64,000 bases of DNA from Reyranella sp. GTDB taxonomy: Bacteria; Pseudomonadota; Alphaproteobacteria; Reyranellales; Reyranellaceae. The position numbers were made by a program, and so were the translations under genes. The stretch is from assembly GCF_017305915.1 (NCBI RefSeq), contig NZ_JAFKJN010000011.1, positions 124,001 to 188,000 on the forward strand, in the 5' to 3' direction. Each line of letters starts with the position of its first letter. Positions within the stretch are counted from its first letter, which is position 1. Positions 39,770 through 49,270 of this stretch are shown here, piece after piece. The notes below the pieces were generated by a model. The model was not told where the DNA came from. It saw only the letters and a program-made list of their open reading frames with translations, and ran no database searches.

Positions 39770-41421
39770 CCGTCCCCTCCAACGACGAGCTGCTGTTCGT
39801 CGCGCTGGGTGGCGCGGGCGAGATCGGCATGAACCTCAACCTCTACGGCCATGCCGGCAAGTGGTTGATGGTCGATCTCGGCATCGCCTTCGGCGACGAC
39901 ACCATGCCGGGCATCGAGGTGGTGATGCCCGATCCGACCTTCATCGAGGAGCGCAAGGAGGACCTCGCCGGCATCATCATCACCCACGCCCACGAGGATC
40001 ACCTCGGCGCGGTCGCCGACTTGTGGCCCAGGCTCGAGGCGCCGGTCTATGCCACGCCGTTCGCGGCCTCGGTGCTGAAGCGCAAGCTGCGCGACGCCGG
40101 TCTCGTGGACGAGGTGCCGCTCACCGAGATCCCGCTGGGCGGCAAGTTCACCGTCGGGCCGTTCGAGCTCGAGATGATCACCATGACGCATTCGATCCCC
40201 GAGCCGAATGCGCTGGCGGTGCGCACCAAGTTCGGCACGGTGTTCCATACCGGCGACTGGAAGATCGACCCCGAGCCGCTGCTGGGTGAGGTCACCGACG
40301 AGGCGACCCTGCAGAAGATCGGCGAGCAGGGCGCGCTCGCCATGATCTGCGACAGCACCAATGTCTTCGTCGAGGGCGAGGCCGGCTCAGAGGCGACCAT
40401 CCGCGCCAATCTCGAGAAGCTGGTGAAGACGCGACGCTGCCGGGTGGCGGTGACCTGCTTCGCCTCGAACCTGGCGCGCGTCGAAAGCATCGCCAAGGCG
40501 GCGGTCGCCGCCGGGCGGCATCCGGTCCTGTCGGGCCGTGCCCTGCAGCGCATGGTCGAGGCGGCGCAGGAATGCGGCTACCTGCTCGACTTCCCGACCA
40601 CGGTGTCGGAGCAGGAAGCCGGTTATCTGCCGCGTGAGAAAGTCCTGTTCATCTGCACCGGCAGCCAGGGCGAACCGCGCGCCTCGATGGCCAAGCTGGC
40701 GACCGGCGAGCATCGCGACCTGGTGCTGGAGGAGGGCGATACGGCGATCTTCTCCTCGCGCGTCATCCCCGGCAATGATCGCGCGGTCGGCCGGCTGCAG
40801 AACGCCCTGATGGCGCGCGGCGTCGAGGTGATCGTCGACGGGCCGGAGGAGCACCTCCACGTCTCGGGCCATCCGGCGCGCGAGGAGCTGGTGCGCATGT
40901 ACCAGTGGGTGCGCCCCCAGATCGCCCTGCCGGTGCATGGCGAGATGCGCCACATGGTCGAGCATGTCGCGCTGGCGGGTCACTGCCAGGTGCCGGAGAC
41001 GGTGCTGGCGCCCAACGGCACCCTGGTGCGGCTGGCCCCGGGGCCGGCGACGGTGATCGACCATGTCCATGCCGGCCGGCTGGCGCGCGACGGCGACATC
41101 CTGATCGAGCTCGACGGTGAGGCGCTGCGCGAGCGGCGCAAGCTGATGTGGAACGGCGCGGCCGCGGCGACCCTGGTGATCGACGCCCAGGGTCGGGCCA
41201 AGGCCGATCCGGTGGTCAGCCTGCGCGGCATCGACGACGGCGAAGGCGAGCTCGTCGGCGCCATCGTCGCCGGCCTGAAGGAGATGCTGGCCGACCTCAG
41301 CGCCGCCGAGCGCCGCGACGACGGCCGGATCGAGAACGCCGCGCACCAGACGGTGCGGCGGATCGTGCGGTCCCATCTCGGCAAGAAGCCGTTGACGGAC
41401 GTCCACATCGTCCGCATCTAA
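39766..41421 (+). CDS. rnj: ribonuclease J
   Basis: Metallo-beta-lactamase-fold endo/5'-exoribonuclease, 551 residues. It acts in mRNA decay and rRNA maturation. The zinc motif HAHEDH is at residues 74-79 (H74, H76, D78, H79). The beta-CASP motifs include VFHTGDWKID, SGHPAREEL and LPVHGEMRHMVEHV. The C-terminal domain is short and alpha/beta. The ATG is coupled to coaX. RNase J in this position after nuo-birA-coaX is a common alphaproteobacterial arrangement. RNase E may also exist elsewhere in the genome. Confidence 0.95.
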   Translation: MTVPSNDELLFVALGGAGEIGMNLNLYGHAGKWLMVDLGIAFGDDTMPGIEVVMPDPTFIEERKEDLAGIIITHAHEDHLGAVADLWPRLEAPVYATPFAASVLKRKLRDAGLVDEVPLTEIPLGGKFTVGPFELEMITMTHSIPEPNALAVRTKFGTVFHTGDWKIDPEPLLGEVTDEATLQKIGEQGALAMICDSTNVFVEGEAGSEATIRANLEKLVKTRRCRVAVTCFASNLARVESIAKAAVAAGRHPVLSGRALQRMVEAAQECGYLLDFPTTVSEQEAGYLPREKVLFICTGSQGEPRASMAKLATGEHRDLVLEEGDTAIFSSRVIPGNDRAVGRLQNALMARGVEVIVDGPEEHLHVSGHPAREELVRMYQWVRPQIALPVHGEMRHMVEHVALAGHCQVPETVLAPNGTLVRLAPGPATVIDHVHAGRLARDGDILIELDGEALRERRKLMWNGAAAATLVIDAQGRAKADPVVSLRGIDDGEGELVGAIVAGLKEMLADLSAAERRDDGRIENAAHQTVRRIVRSHLGKKPLTDVHIVRI

Positions 41422-41437
41422 AGACCCAGGAGCACCC

Positions 41438-41842
41438 ATGATCGGACGCCTGAACCATATCGCCATCGCGGTGCCGGACCTCGCCAAGGCGGCCGACCTC
41501 TACGCCAAGGTCATGGGCGCCAAGGTGAGCGCCCCCAAGCCGCAACCGGCGCACGGCGTCACTGTCGTGTTCGTCGAGCTGCCCAACACCAAGATCGAGT
41601 TGCTGCACCCTCTCGGCGAGAAGTCGCCGATCGCCAATTTCCTGAGCCGCAACGCCGACGGCGGCATCCACCATGTCTGCTACGAGGTGGAGGACATCTA
41701 CGCCGCCCGCGACAAGCTGAAGGCCGAGGGCGCCCGGGTGCTGGGCGACGGCGAACCCAAGATCGGCGCCCACGACAAGCCGGTGCTGTTCCTGCATCCC
41801 AAGGACTTCAACGGCACCCTGATCGAACTCGAACAGGTCTAG
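41438..41842 (+). CDS. mce: methylmalonyl-CoA epimerase
   Basis: Converts (R)- and (S)-methylmalonyl-CoA in propionyl-CoA breakdown. 134 residues, one glyoxalase-fold unit pair. Metal ligands include His7 (RLNHIAIAV), His in GGIHHVCYEVEDI and the final Glu in GTLIELEQV. Length and the KIELLHPLGEKSPIANFL block match the epimerase rather than glyoxalase I. It lies 16 bp after rnj, and the DUF1467 gene follows after 3 bp. Methylmalonyl-CoA mutase is not in the window. Confidence 0.93.
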   Translation: MIGRLNHIAIAVPDLAKAADLYAKVMGAKVSAPKPQPAHGVTVVFVELPNTKIELLHPLGEKSPIANFLSRNADGGIHHVCYEVEDIYAARDKLKAEGARVLGDGEPKIGAHDKPVLFLHPKDFNGTLIELEQV

Positions 41843-41845
41843 ATC

Positions 41846-42079
41846 ATGAGCTGGGCAACCGGCGTCATGGTCTATCTTGTGATCTGGTGGACCATACTAT
41901 TCACCGTCCTGCCGCTGGGTGTGAAGCGGGTCGAGAACCCCGGCCGCGGCCAGGACCATGGCGCCCCCGACAAGCCCCAACTGGTCCGCAAGGCGGTCAT
42001 CACCAGCCTGGTCGCGGCTGTCCTCTGGCTGGGATTCTACTTCCTGCACCAGATGGACATATTCAGCTTCCGCCCGTAA
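41846..42079 (+). CDS. DUF1467 family membrane protein
   Basis: A 77-residue protein with two transmembrane helices (VMVYLVIWWTILFTVLPLGV and VITSLVAAVLWLGFYFLHQ). The VLPLGVKR loop between them and the short charged loop match the DUF1467 family, which is found in alphaproteobacteria between mce and proS-type genes. Function unknown. It starts 3 bp after mce and is the last gene before the terminator at 42094. Confidence 0.85.
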   Translation: MSWATGVMVYLVIWWTILFTVLPLGVKRVENPGRGQDHGAPDKPQLVRKAVITSLVAAVLWLGFYFLHQMDIFSFRP

Positions 42080-42093
42080 GTGCCTGAACAGAA

Positions 42094-42126
42094 AAGCGGC
42101 GGTCCCCGTGTGACCGCCGCTTCTCT
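42094..42126 (+). terminator. strong intrinsic terminator closing the nuo-to-DUF1467 unit
   Basis: An 11-bp perfect stem (AAGCGGCGGTC / GACCGCCGCTT) with a 7-base loop, followed by CTCT. It begins 14 bases after the DUF1467 stop. The 207 bases from here to the permease gene hold no gene; a TTGACGGATCGATTG stretch near 42258 is the only promoter-like sequence I see and has no gene to serve. Confidence 0.75.
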
Positions 42127-42333
42127 CATACCCCGAAGTGGTCCGGACGGCTTTTGCCGCCTCTCCTCCCTAGAACTCAGGCCAGCGCCTAAGGCCTAGG
42201 CTGTGTAAAGCACCTTCGTCACATTGCCAAGACAATTTCTTTCCGTCCGCCGGGCTTGACGGATCGATTGTTATGGGCACGCGCGGTTCGTGGACAAACA
42301 AATGACCGTGCGCCCTGTCGGATTACGCGTTGG

Positions 42334-43626
42334 CTATGGAATGAACACGTACTTGATCACGAACAGCACAGCGAGAATTCCCACCGCCGGATGTATTTCG
42401 CCGAGCTTGCCGGCGACGAGTTTGATGACCGTGTAGGCGATGAAGCCGAACGCGATTCCTTCCGCGATGGAGAACGTGAACGGCATCGCGATCGCGGTGA
42501 TGACGGCGGGCGCCGCTTCGGTGATGTCGTTCCATTCCACTTCGACGAGGCCGCGCATCATCAGGCAGGCGACATAGAGCAACGCCGGCGCTGTTGCGTA
42601 CGGCGGAATGGAGCCGGCGAGCGGCGCCACGAACAGCGCGAGCAGGAACAGCACCGCGACCGTGAGCGCGGTGAGTCCGGTCCGTCCGCCGGAGTTGATG
42701 CCCGACGCGCTCTCGATGTAGCTCGTCGTCGTCGAGGTGCCGACCGCGGCACCGATCATCGCCGCCGCGCTGTCTGCCATCAGGGCATTGCGCAGCCGCG
42801 GCACCGTGCCGTCCGGCCGCATGAAGCCGCCGCGATGGGCTAACGCAATCAACGTGCCGGTGTTGTCGAACAGGTCGATGAACAGGAAGGTGAAGACCAC
42901 CGTCACCAGTCCGACGCCCAGTGCGCCGGCAAGATCCATTTGCACGAACACCGGCGCGATCGAGGGCGGCACGTCGAACACGCCTGCGAACTTCTGCTGG
43001 CCGGCGATGATCGAGATGATGGTCACCACCAGGATGCCGATGATCACCCCGCCCAGCACCTTGCGATACTCGAGGGCTACGATCAGGGCGAAGCCGAAGG
43101 TCGCCATCAGCACGGGCCAGCTCTTGAGGTTGCCGTGGGTCACCAGCGTGGCCGGATCCCCAACCACGATGCCGGCATTCTTGAGCGCGATCAGCGCCAG
43201 GAACAGGCCGATGCCGGCAGCGATCGCCATCTTGAGCGACTTCGGGATCGCGTTGACGATCCACTCCCGGATCGGCAGCACGCTGATGATGAAGAAGATG
43301 ATGCCCGAGAAGAAGACGCAGCCGAGCGCCACCTGCCAGCTGAAGTGCATCTTCCCGACCACGACGAAGGCGAAATAGGCGTTGAGTCCCATGCCCGGCG
43401 CCAGCGCGATCGGGTAGTTGGCCAGGAAGGCCATCAAGAGGCAGCCGATCGCGGCGGCGACGCAGGTCGCCACGAACACCGCGCCGAACGGCATCCCGGC
43501 TTTGCTGAGGATGTCCGGGTTGACGAAGATGATGTAGGCCATGGTGAGGAAGGTCGTGATCCCGGCCACGATCTCCGTCCGCACCGTCGTCTTGTTCTCG
43601 CTGAGTTTGAACAGTCGTTCGAGCAT
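42334..43626 (-). CDS. NCS2/AzgA-type purine (guanine/hypoxanthine) permease
   Basis: Inner-membrane purine:proton symporter, 430 residues, about 13 transmembrane helices. AzgA-subfamily marks are EIVAGITTFLTMAYIIFVNP near the start, ANYPIALAPGMGLNAYF, FTFLFIDLFDNTGTLIAL and GAAVGTSTTTSYIESASGI. The ATG at 43626 has GGGGGAGA upstream; a longer start at 43677 adds 17 non-family residues. It is convergent with the DUF1467 gene and divergent from proS (111-bp gap). The exact purine is not determinable from sequence. Confidence 0.92.
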   Translation of the reverse strand: MLERLFKLSENKTTVRTEIVAGITTFLTMAYIIFVNPDILSKAGMPFGAVFVATCVAAAIGCLLMAFLANYPIALAPGMGLNAYFAFVVVGKMHFSWQVALGCVFFSGIIFFIISVLPIREWIVNAIPKSLKMAIAAGIGLFLALIALKNAGIVVGDPATLVTHGNLKSWPVLMATFGFALIVALEYRKVLGGVIIGILVVTIISIIAGQQKFAGVFDVPPSIAPVFVQMDLAGALGVGLVTVVFTFLFIDLFDNTGTLIALAHRGGFMRPDGTVPRLRNALMADSAAAMIGAAVGTSTTTSYIESASGINSGGRTGLTALTVAVLFLLALFVAPLAGSIPPYATAPALLYVACLMMRGLVEVEWNDITEAAPAVITAIAMPFTFSIAEGIAFGFIAYTVIKLVAGKLGEIHPAVGILAVLFVIKYVFIP

Positions 43627-43737
43627 TCGCGGTCTCCCCCGTGAATTGCTGCAGTGTGCGGGCATCGTCCTGTGCAAAACCAGCCGTCAAGCGTCGCAGT
43701 TTGCCTTTGTCCACAGCGTTCCCTACAGTCCGCCGCC

Positions 43738-45051
43738 ATGCGAATGAGCCAGTATTTCCTGCCCACCCTGAAGGAGAACCCCTCGGAGGCGCAGATCGTC
43801 TCGCACCGGCTGATGCTGCGTGCGGGCCTGATCCGCCAGACCAGCGCCGGCATCTATGCCTGGCTGCCGCTCGGGCTTCGGGTGCTGAGGAACATCGAGC
43901 GCATCGTGCGCGAGGAGCAGGACGCCGCGGGCGCCCAGGAAGTGCTGATGCCGACCATCCAGTCGGCCGACCTGTGGCGCGAGAGCGGCCGCTATGACGC
44001 CTACGGCCCCGAGATGCTGCGCATCAAGGACCGCGGCGACCGCGAGATGCTCTACGGCCCAACCAACGAGGAGATGATCACCGTGCTCTTCCGCGACGGC
44101 GTGAAGAGCTACCGCGACCTGCCGAAGAACCTCTATCACATCCAGTGGAAGTTCCGCGACGAGGTCCGGCCGCGCTTCGGCGTGATGCGCGGCCGCGAGT
44201 TCCTGATGAAGGACAACTATTCCTTCGACCTCGACAAGGCGGGTGCGATCCGCTCGTACAACAGGATGTTCGTGGCCTACCTGCGCACCTTCGCGCGCAT
44301 GGGCCTGAAAGCGATCCCGATGCGCGCCGACACCGGCCCGATCGGCGGCGACCTCAGCCACGAGTTCATCGTGCTGGCCGACACCGGCGAGAGCGCGGTG
44401 TTCTGCCACAAGGGCCTGGTCGACAAGGACATCCTCGCGCGCACGATCGCCTATGGCGGTGACCTGCAGCCGCTGGTCAACGAATGGACCTCTCTCTACG
44501 CCGCGACCGACGAGATGCACGACAAGGCCGCCTTCGAGCAGATCCCCGAGGGCGAGCGGCTGGCCGCGCGCGGCATCGAGGTCGGCCACATCTTCTATTT
44601 CGGCACCAAGTACTCCAAGCCGATGAACGCCGTCGTCGCCGGCCCGAAGGGCGAGCAGGTGACGGTCGAGATGGGATCCTACGGCATCGGCGTGTCGCGC
44701 CTGGTCGGCGGCATCATCGAGGCGAGCCACGACGAAGCCGGCATCGTCTGGCCGGAGTCGGTGGCGCCGTTCAAGGTGGCGATCGTCAACCTCAAGCCCG
44801 ACGACGGCGCCGTCGCCGGCGCCTGCACCAAGCTCTACGATGCCTTCAAGGCGAAGGGCGTCGAGGTGCTGCACGACGACCGCGACATCCGCCCGGGCGG
44901 CAAGTTCGCCGACATGGACCTGATCGGCATCCCCTGGCAGGTGATCGTCGGCCCCAAGGGCCTCGCCGCCGGCAAGATCGAGGTGAAGAACCGCAAGACC
45001 GGCAACCGCGAGGAACTTCCGGCCGACCAGGTCGTTAGCCGGCTCGCATGA
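43738..45051 (+). CDS. proS: prolyl-tRNA synthetase, short form without the INS editing domain
   Basis: Class II synthetase charging tRNA-Pro. 437 residues, against about 570 in E. coli: the inserted editing domain between motifs 2 and 3 is missing, as usual in alphaproteobacteria. Motif 1 region [20 protein letters not shown], motif 2 [20 protein letters not shown] and motif 3 [14 protein letters not shown] are intact, and the C-terminal anticodon domain is present. Ala-tRNA-Pro must be cleared by a separate trans-editing protein (inference). The ATG at 43738 was chosen from the family start [13 protein letters not shown]. Confidence 0.96.
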   Translation: MRMSQYFLPTLKENPSEAQIVSHRLMLRAGLIRQTSAGIYAWLPLGLRVLRNIERIVREEQDAAGAQEVLMPTIQSADLWRESGRYDAYGPEMLRIKDRGDREMLYGPTNEEMITVLFRDGVKSYRDLPKNLYHIQWKFRDEVRPRFGVMRGREFLMKDNYSFDLDKAGAIRSYNRMFVAYLRTFARMGLKAIPMRADTGPIGGDLSHEFIVLADTGESAVFCHKGLVDKDILARTIAYGGDLQPLVNEWTSLYAATDEMHDKAAFEQIPEGERLAARGIEVGHIFYFGTKYSKPMNAVVAGPKGEQVTVEMGSYGIGVSRLVGGIIEASHDEAGIVWPESVAPFKVAIVNLKPDDGAVAGACTKLYDAFKAKGVEVLHDDRDIRPGGKFADMDLIGIPWQVIVGPKGLAAGKIEVKNRKTGNREELPADQVVSRLA

Positions 45052-45053
45052 TT

Positions 45054-45175
45054 CGTCGTCCCGAGCGAAGCAGCCCGCGGGGCTGCGCAGTCGAGGGACC
45101 TGTTCTGGCGGCAAGCAGTGACGGAATAGGTCCCTCCGCTTCGCCTCGCTGCGCTCGGCTCCGGTCGGGACGACG
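45054..45175. repeat. REP-like palindromic intergenic element, copy A
   Basis: Nested inverted repeats fill almost the whole proS-lolC gap. Outer arms are CGTCGTCCCGA (45054-45064) and TCGGGACGACG (45165-45175). Inner arms are GAGGGACCT (45093-45101) and AGGTCCCTC (45128-45136). It shares the GTCCnGAGCGAAGC...GGACCT core with copy B at 48425. Confidence 0.8.
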
Positions 45176-45178
45176 GTA

Positions 45179-46492
45179 GTGGCCTTCGCCTCAGTCGAGC
45201 GCCTGATCGCCTTCCGCTACCTGCGTGCCCGCCGCGAGGAAGGCTTCATTTCGGTGATCGCCGGCTTCTCGCTGGTCGGGATCGCGCTCGGCGTTGGCAC
45301 GCTGATCGTGGTGATGGCCGTGATGAACGGCTTCCAGCTCGAGATGCTGCGCCAGATGGCGAGCATCAGCGGCCAGCTCGGCGTCCAGGGCAACCGCGAC
45401 GGCCTGCAGGCCACGCCCGAGCTGCTGACCAAGCTGCGCGCCATCGCGGGCGTGCGCTCGGCGACGCCCGCGGCCGAGGGCCAGGTGATCACGGTCGCCG
45501 GCGAGAAGGTGAGGGGCGTGCTGATCCGCGGCATGACGCCGGACGACTTCCGCGCCCGCACCCCGCTCGCGGCGGCGATCGACGGCTCGCCCGCCACCCG
45601 CGAGCGCTATCGCAACCTCTGCCGCAGCGACGACGGCAGGGCCATCGACTGGGGCACGCTCAAGGACTTCGGCGACGGCTTCACCGTCGCGGTCGGCAGG
45701 CGCTTCGCCGACCTGATGGGGCTCAAGGTCGGCGACCGGCTGCAGATCGTCTCGCCGGTGTCGATCGCCACGCCGCTCGGCGTCATGCCGCGCTCGGCGA
45801 TGGCCGAGGTGACGGCAATCTTCTGCGCCGGCATGTACGACTACGATTCGAACTTCGTCTACGCGCCGCTGCCCGAGGTGCAGCGCCTGCTGGCGATGGG
45901 CGACAGGGTCACGACCATCGAGCTCTTCCTGGCCGAAGGCACGCCACTGGGGCCGGCCAAGCGCCAGGTTGCCCAGGTGGTCGGGCTGCAGGGCTGGGTG
46001 TTCGACTGGTTCCAGGCAAACTTCGGATTCTTCGCCGCCATCCAGGGTCAGACCAACGTGCTGTTCATCGTGCTGACCATGATCGTGCTGGTGGCGGCCT
46101 TCAACATCGTCTCCAGCCTGGTCATGCTGGTGCGCACCAAGACCGGCGACATCGCCATCCTGCGCACCATGGGCGCCACACGCGGCACGATCCTGCGGCT
46201 GTTCCTGCTCGATGGCCTGGCGATCGGCGGCATCGGCGCGCTGATCGGCGTCGTGCTGGGGCTGGCCTTCGCCCTGAACATCGAGGCGATCCGGCAGTGG
46301 CTGCAGCACACTTTCGGCCTCGTGCTGTTCGACGAGACCCTGTACCTGCTGGCCGAGATGCCCGCGCACATCACCTGGCAGGAGGTGGCGGTGATCGCCG
46401 GCATGGCGCTGGTCTTCGCCCTGGTCGCCTCGCTCTATCCGGCGTTCCGCGCCGCGCGGCTCGACCCGGTGGAAGGGCTGCGCCGTGAGTGA
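45179..46492 (+). CDS. lolC: lipoprotein-releasing ABC transporter permease, first paralog
   Basis: Inner-membrane subunit of the Lol exporter that extracts outer-membrane lipoproteins. 437 residues. N-terminal helix with RYLRARREEGFISVIAGFSL, a large periplasmic domain (about 50-265), then three C-terminal helices of the FtsX domain. The coupling motif is [17 protein letters not shown]. It ends DPVEGLRRE. The start is GTG 45179, only 4 bases after the palindromic element, with a weak ribosome site. It overlaps the second permease by 8 bases. LolC versus LolE naming is arbitrary here. Confidence 0.92.
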   Translation: MAFASVERLIAFRYLRARREEGFISVIAGFSLVGIALGVGTLIVVMAVMNGFQLEMLRQMASISGQLGVQGNRDGLQATPELLTKLRAIAGVRSATPAAEGQVITVAGEKVRGVLIRGMTPDDFRARTPLAAAIDGSPATRERYRNLCRSDDGRAIDWGTLKDFGDGFTVAVGRRFADLMGLKVGDRLQIVSPVSIATPLGVMPRSAMAEVTAIFCAGMYDYDSNFVYAPLPEVQRLLAMGDRVTTIELFLAEGTPLGPAKRQVAQVVGLQGWVFDWFQANFGFFAAIQGQTNVLFIVLTMIVLVAAFNIVSSLVMLVRTKTGDIAILRTMGATRGTILRLFLLDGLAIGGIGALIGVVLGLAFALNIEAIRQWLQHTFGLVLFDETLYLLAEMPAHITWQEVAVIAGMALVFALVASLYPAFRAARLDPVEGLRRE

Positions 46493-47756
46493 CCAGGCCA
46501 GAAACGGGGCCGTCGAACGCTGGCTCGCCTGGCGCTATCTCGCGACCCGCCAGCGCGAGGGCTTCGTGTCCTTCATCGCGATCTTCTCCCTGATCGGCAT
46601 CGCGCTCGGCGTCGCCACGCTCATTGTCGTGCTGTCGGTGATGGGCGGCTTCCGCGCCAGCCTGATCGGCCGGCTGATCGGCATGAACGGCCACATCGTC
46701 ATCACCGCCAGGGACGGCGGCCTGCTGCAGACCTCGCCCGAGCTGCTGGCGGCGCTGCGCGGCGTGCCGGAGGTCAAGACGGTGCGGCTGACGCTCGAGC
46801 GCCAGGCGCTGGTCGGCAACCCGGCCGGCCAGACCCGAGGCGGGCTGCTGCGCGGCGTGCGGGTGGAGGACCTGACCTCGCGCGAGATCGTGACCAGGAA
46901 CATCGTGCAGGGCGAGCTCGGCGCCTTCGATACCAGGCCCGGCGTGGTGATCGGCGAGCGCCTGCGCCAGGCCCTGGGCATCGGCATCGGCGACAAGATC
47001 ACGGTGACGACCCATCGCCTCAACCAGTCGGGCACCATCGCGCCGCGCTATGCCGACTACGAGGTGCTGGCGAGCTTCCTGACCAAGCGTTACGAGTTCG
47101 ACAACGCCCTGGTCTTCGTGCCGCTCCGGATGCTGCAGGAAGACCTCGAATACGACAACCGCACCGTCAGCTCGATCGATCTCGACCTCGCCGACGCCAA
47201 CCGCGCACCGCAGGTCGCCGAAACCATCCGCAGGACCCTGAAGCGCGACGACCTCAAGGTCGCCGACTGGCAGACCCTGAACGCCCGCTTCGTCGGCGCC
47301 CTGCAGGTCGAGCGGGTCATGATGTTCATCATCCTGACCCTGATCGTGCTGGTGGCGGCGATGAACGTGGTCGCGAGCTTCACCATGCTGGTGCGGGTCA
47401 AGCGCGGCAGCATCGCCATCCTGCGCACCATGGGCGCGGCGCCCGGCACCATCGTGCGGGCCTTCTTCATGTCGGCCGCGGCGGTCGGCCTCGTCGGCAC
47501 CCTGGCGGGCACCGCGCTCGGCCTGGTGGTCTGCGGCAATATCGTGCCGATCGCGCATTTCATCGGCAGCCTCGGCGCCGGCCAGAACGGCAACTGGGTG
47601 GAGATCGAGTTCATCACCTCCGCCCCGGTGCGCGTGCAGACCGGCGAGGTGCTGACCGTGATTGCGATCGCCCTGGTGCTGTCGCTGGCCGCCGCCGCCT
47701 ATCCCGCCTGGCGCAGCACGCGGATCGAACCGGTCGAGGCCTTGCGCAATGAGTGA
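46485..47756 (+). CDS. lolE: lipoprotein-releasing ABC transporter permease, second paralog
   Basis: A 423-residue paralog with the same plan: [20 protein letters not shown] near the N-terminus, a periplasmic domain, and the FtsX region with [17 protein letters not shown]. It ends EPVEALRNE. It starts with GTG in GTGAGTGA, overlapping the first permease; the junction to lolD is ATGAGTGA, the same arrangement. Most alphaproteobacteria have one permease here, so this pair suggests a heterodimeric LolC-LolE complex arisen by tandem duplication (inference). Confidence 0.92.
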   Translation: MSDQARNGAVERWLAWRYLATRQREGFVSFIAIFSLIGIALGVATLIVVLSVMGGFRASLIGRLIGMNGHIVITARDGGLLQTSPELLAALRGVPEVKTVRLTLERQALVGNPAGQTRGGLLRGVRVEDLTSREIVTRNIVQGELGAFDTRPGVVIGERLRQALGIGIGDKITVTTHRLNQSGTIAPRYADYEVLASFLTKRYEFDNALVFVPLRMLQEDLEYDNRTVSSIDLDLADANRAPQVAETIRRTLKRDDLKVADWQTLNARFVGALQVERVMMFIILTLIVLVAAMNVVASFTMLVRVKRGSIAILRTMGAAPGTIVRAFFMSAAAVGLVGTLAGTALGLVVCGNIVPIAHFIGSLGAGQNGNWVEIEFITSAPVRVQTGEVLTVIAIALVLSLAAAAYPAWRSTRIEPVEALRNE

Positions 47757-48429
47757 CGGTTTTCCTCTTTCCCTGCGCGACATCAGGCGCACCTTTCAGC
47801 AGGGCGACCGCAAGCTCGAGGTGCTGCGCGGCATCTCGCTCGGCCTCAAGGCCGGCGAGATCGTGGCGCTGGTCGGTCAGTCGGGCAGCGGCAAGTCGAC
47901 CCTGCTGCACATCGCGGGCCTGCTCGAGCGGCCCGACGGCGGCGACGTCGTCGTCGACGGCAAGTCGGCCGGCAAGGCGGGCGACGGCGCGCGAACCGCA
48001 CTGCGGCGCAAGTTCCTGGGCTTCGTCTACCAGTACCACCACCTGCTGCCGGAGTTCTCGGCGCTGGAGAACGTGATGCTGCCGCAGATGTTGAACGGCC
48101 TGTCGCGCAGCGAATCGCGGGTGCGTGCCGACGCCCTGCTGTCGATGGTCGGTCTCAAGGAGCGGGCGGATCATCGTCCGGGCCGGCTGTCCGGCGGCGA
48201 GCAGCAGCGGGTCGCGATCGCCCGCGCCGTCGCCAATGCCCCGCGCGTGCTGCTGGCCGACGAGCCGACCGGCAACCTCGATGCTTCGACCGCGGAAACG
48301 GTGTTTCGCCAGCTCCTGGCGCTGGTGCGCGAGACCGGCATGGCCGCGCTGATCGCGACCCACAACTCCGAGCTCGCCGCCCGCATGGACCGCACGGTGC
48401 GGATCAGGGACGGCATTCTGTCATCCTGA
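47749..48429 (+). CDS. lolD: lipoprotein-releasing ABC transporter ATPase
   Basis: ATPase of the Lol exporter, 226 residues, MacB/LolD type. Walker A is GQSGSGKST, the Q-loop region [17 protein letters not shown], the signature LSGGEQQR, Walker [13 protein letters not shown] and the switch His in IATHN. It is coupled to the second permease by an 8-base overlap. Its last three codons and stop (TCA TCC TGA) lie in the left arm of palindromic element B. Confidence 0.96.
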   Translation: MSDGFPLSLRDIRRTFQQGDRKLEVLRGISLGLKAGEIVALVGQSGSGKSTLLHIAGLLERPDGGDVVVDGKSAGKAGDGARTALRRKFLGFVYQYHHLLPEFSALENVMLPQMLNGLSRSESRVRADALLSMVGLKERADHRPGRLSGGEQQRVAIARAVANAPRVLLADEPTGNLDASTAETVFRQLLALVRETGMAALIATHNSELAARMDRTVRIRDGILSS

Positions 48430-48498
48430 GCGAAGCGAAGGATCTAGCGCTTCGACAGAATCGCTGGTCGGTCCGCTAGGTCCTTCGCTACGCTCAGG
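48425..48498. repeat. REP-like palindromic element, copy B, spanning two convergent stop codons
   Basis: Left arm 48425-48449 and right arm 48474-48498 are 25 bases each and complementary except at two positions (CCTGAGCG..GCGAAGGA.CTAGCG). The TGA in each arm is the stop codon of lolD (plus) and of the XRE gene (minus). The hairpin can serve as a bidirectional terminator. Confidence 0.85.
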
Positions 48499-49270
48499 AC
48501 GACAGAGGCGTGTAGATCACCAGCTTCAGGCCCGGATCGTCGTTGCATTGGAACGAGGCGTGCTGGAAGCGCAGCACGCCCTTCTTCGGGTGCGCCATGC
48601 GCTTGACGCCGGCGGCGGCGTCGCGGATGTCGTGTGCCTTCCACCAGCTTGCGAACTCGGCGCTGCCGTCGCGCAGCCGGCCGAGCAACTCGATGAAGGC
48701 GGGATCGCCGGCCCACAGGTCATGCGTTTTGCGGAACTGCGCCACCATGCGCCGCGCCTCGTCGGCCCAGCTGTTGCCGAACAGCCGGCGGGTCATCGGA
48801 TTGGTCAGCATGCAGAGCAGGGTGTTGCGGTCGCCCTCGGGGATGCGCCCCCAGGCGAAGATCTTGTCGGCTGCGTCGTTCCAGGCCAGCACGTCCCAGC
48901 GCCGCCCCGAGACATAAGCCGGATGCGGCAGGCTCTGGACCACGCGCAGGACCGCCTCGGGCACGATCTCCCTGGCGAAGGCGCGCTGGTCGCCGTGGCG
49001 GGCGAGCGAACGCAGATGATTGTGCTCGCTCTTGCCGAGCTTCAGCGCGCGGGCGAGGGCATCGATGGTCATCAGCGACGGGTTGACGTCGCGGCCCTGT
49101 TCCAGCCGGACGTACCAGTCGACGCCGATGCCGGCCAACTCAGCTACTTCCTCGCGGCGCAGGCCGGGCGTGCGCCGCCGGCGCGTCGCCGGCAGGCCGA
49201 CGGCCTCGGGTCGCAGTCGCTGCCGCCGGGAGCGGAGGAAATCACCGAGTTCGGTGCGCCGTGCGTCCAT
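48494..49270 (-). CDS. XRE-family regulator with MmyB-like ligand domain
   Basis: A 258-residue repressor-type protein. It starts MDARRTELGDFLRSRRQRL, then a Cro/CI helix-turn-helix (TPGLRREEVAELAGIGVDWY and LEQGRDVNPSLMTIDALARAL). The C-terminal PAS-like MmyB domain follows: WDVLAWNDAADKIF, FGNSWADEARRMVAQFR, and the end GLKLVIYTPLSS. Such proteins usually control a divergent oxidoreductase, and one lies 86 bp away at 49357. The ATG at 49270 is the family start, although its ribosome site is poor. The stop lies in palindromic element B. Confidence 0.9.
   Translation of the reverse strand: MDARRTELGDFLRSRRQRLRPEAVGLPATRRRRTPGLRREEVAELAGIGVDWYVRLEQGRDVNPSLMTIDALARALKLGKSEHNHLRSLARHGDQRAFAREIVPEAVLRVVQSLPHPAYVSGRRWDVLAWNDAADKIFAWGRIPEGDRNTLLCMLTNPMTRRLFGNSWADEARRMVAQFRKTHDLWAGDPAFIELLGRLRDGSAEFASWWKAHDIRDAAAGVKRMAHPKKGVLRFQHASFQCNDDPGLKLVIYTPLSS

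Noticed and set aside
42127..42333. Promoter-like TTGACGGATCGATTG in the gap between two convergent genes
   Set aside because: No downstream gene on that strand and no clear -10; probably chance.
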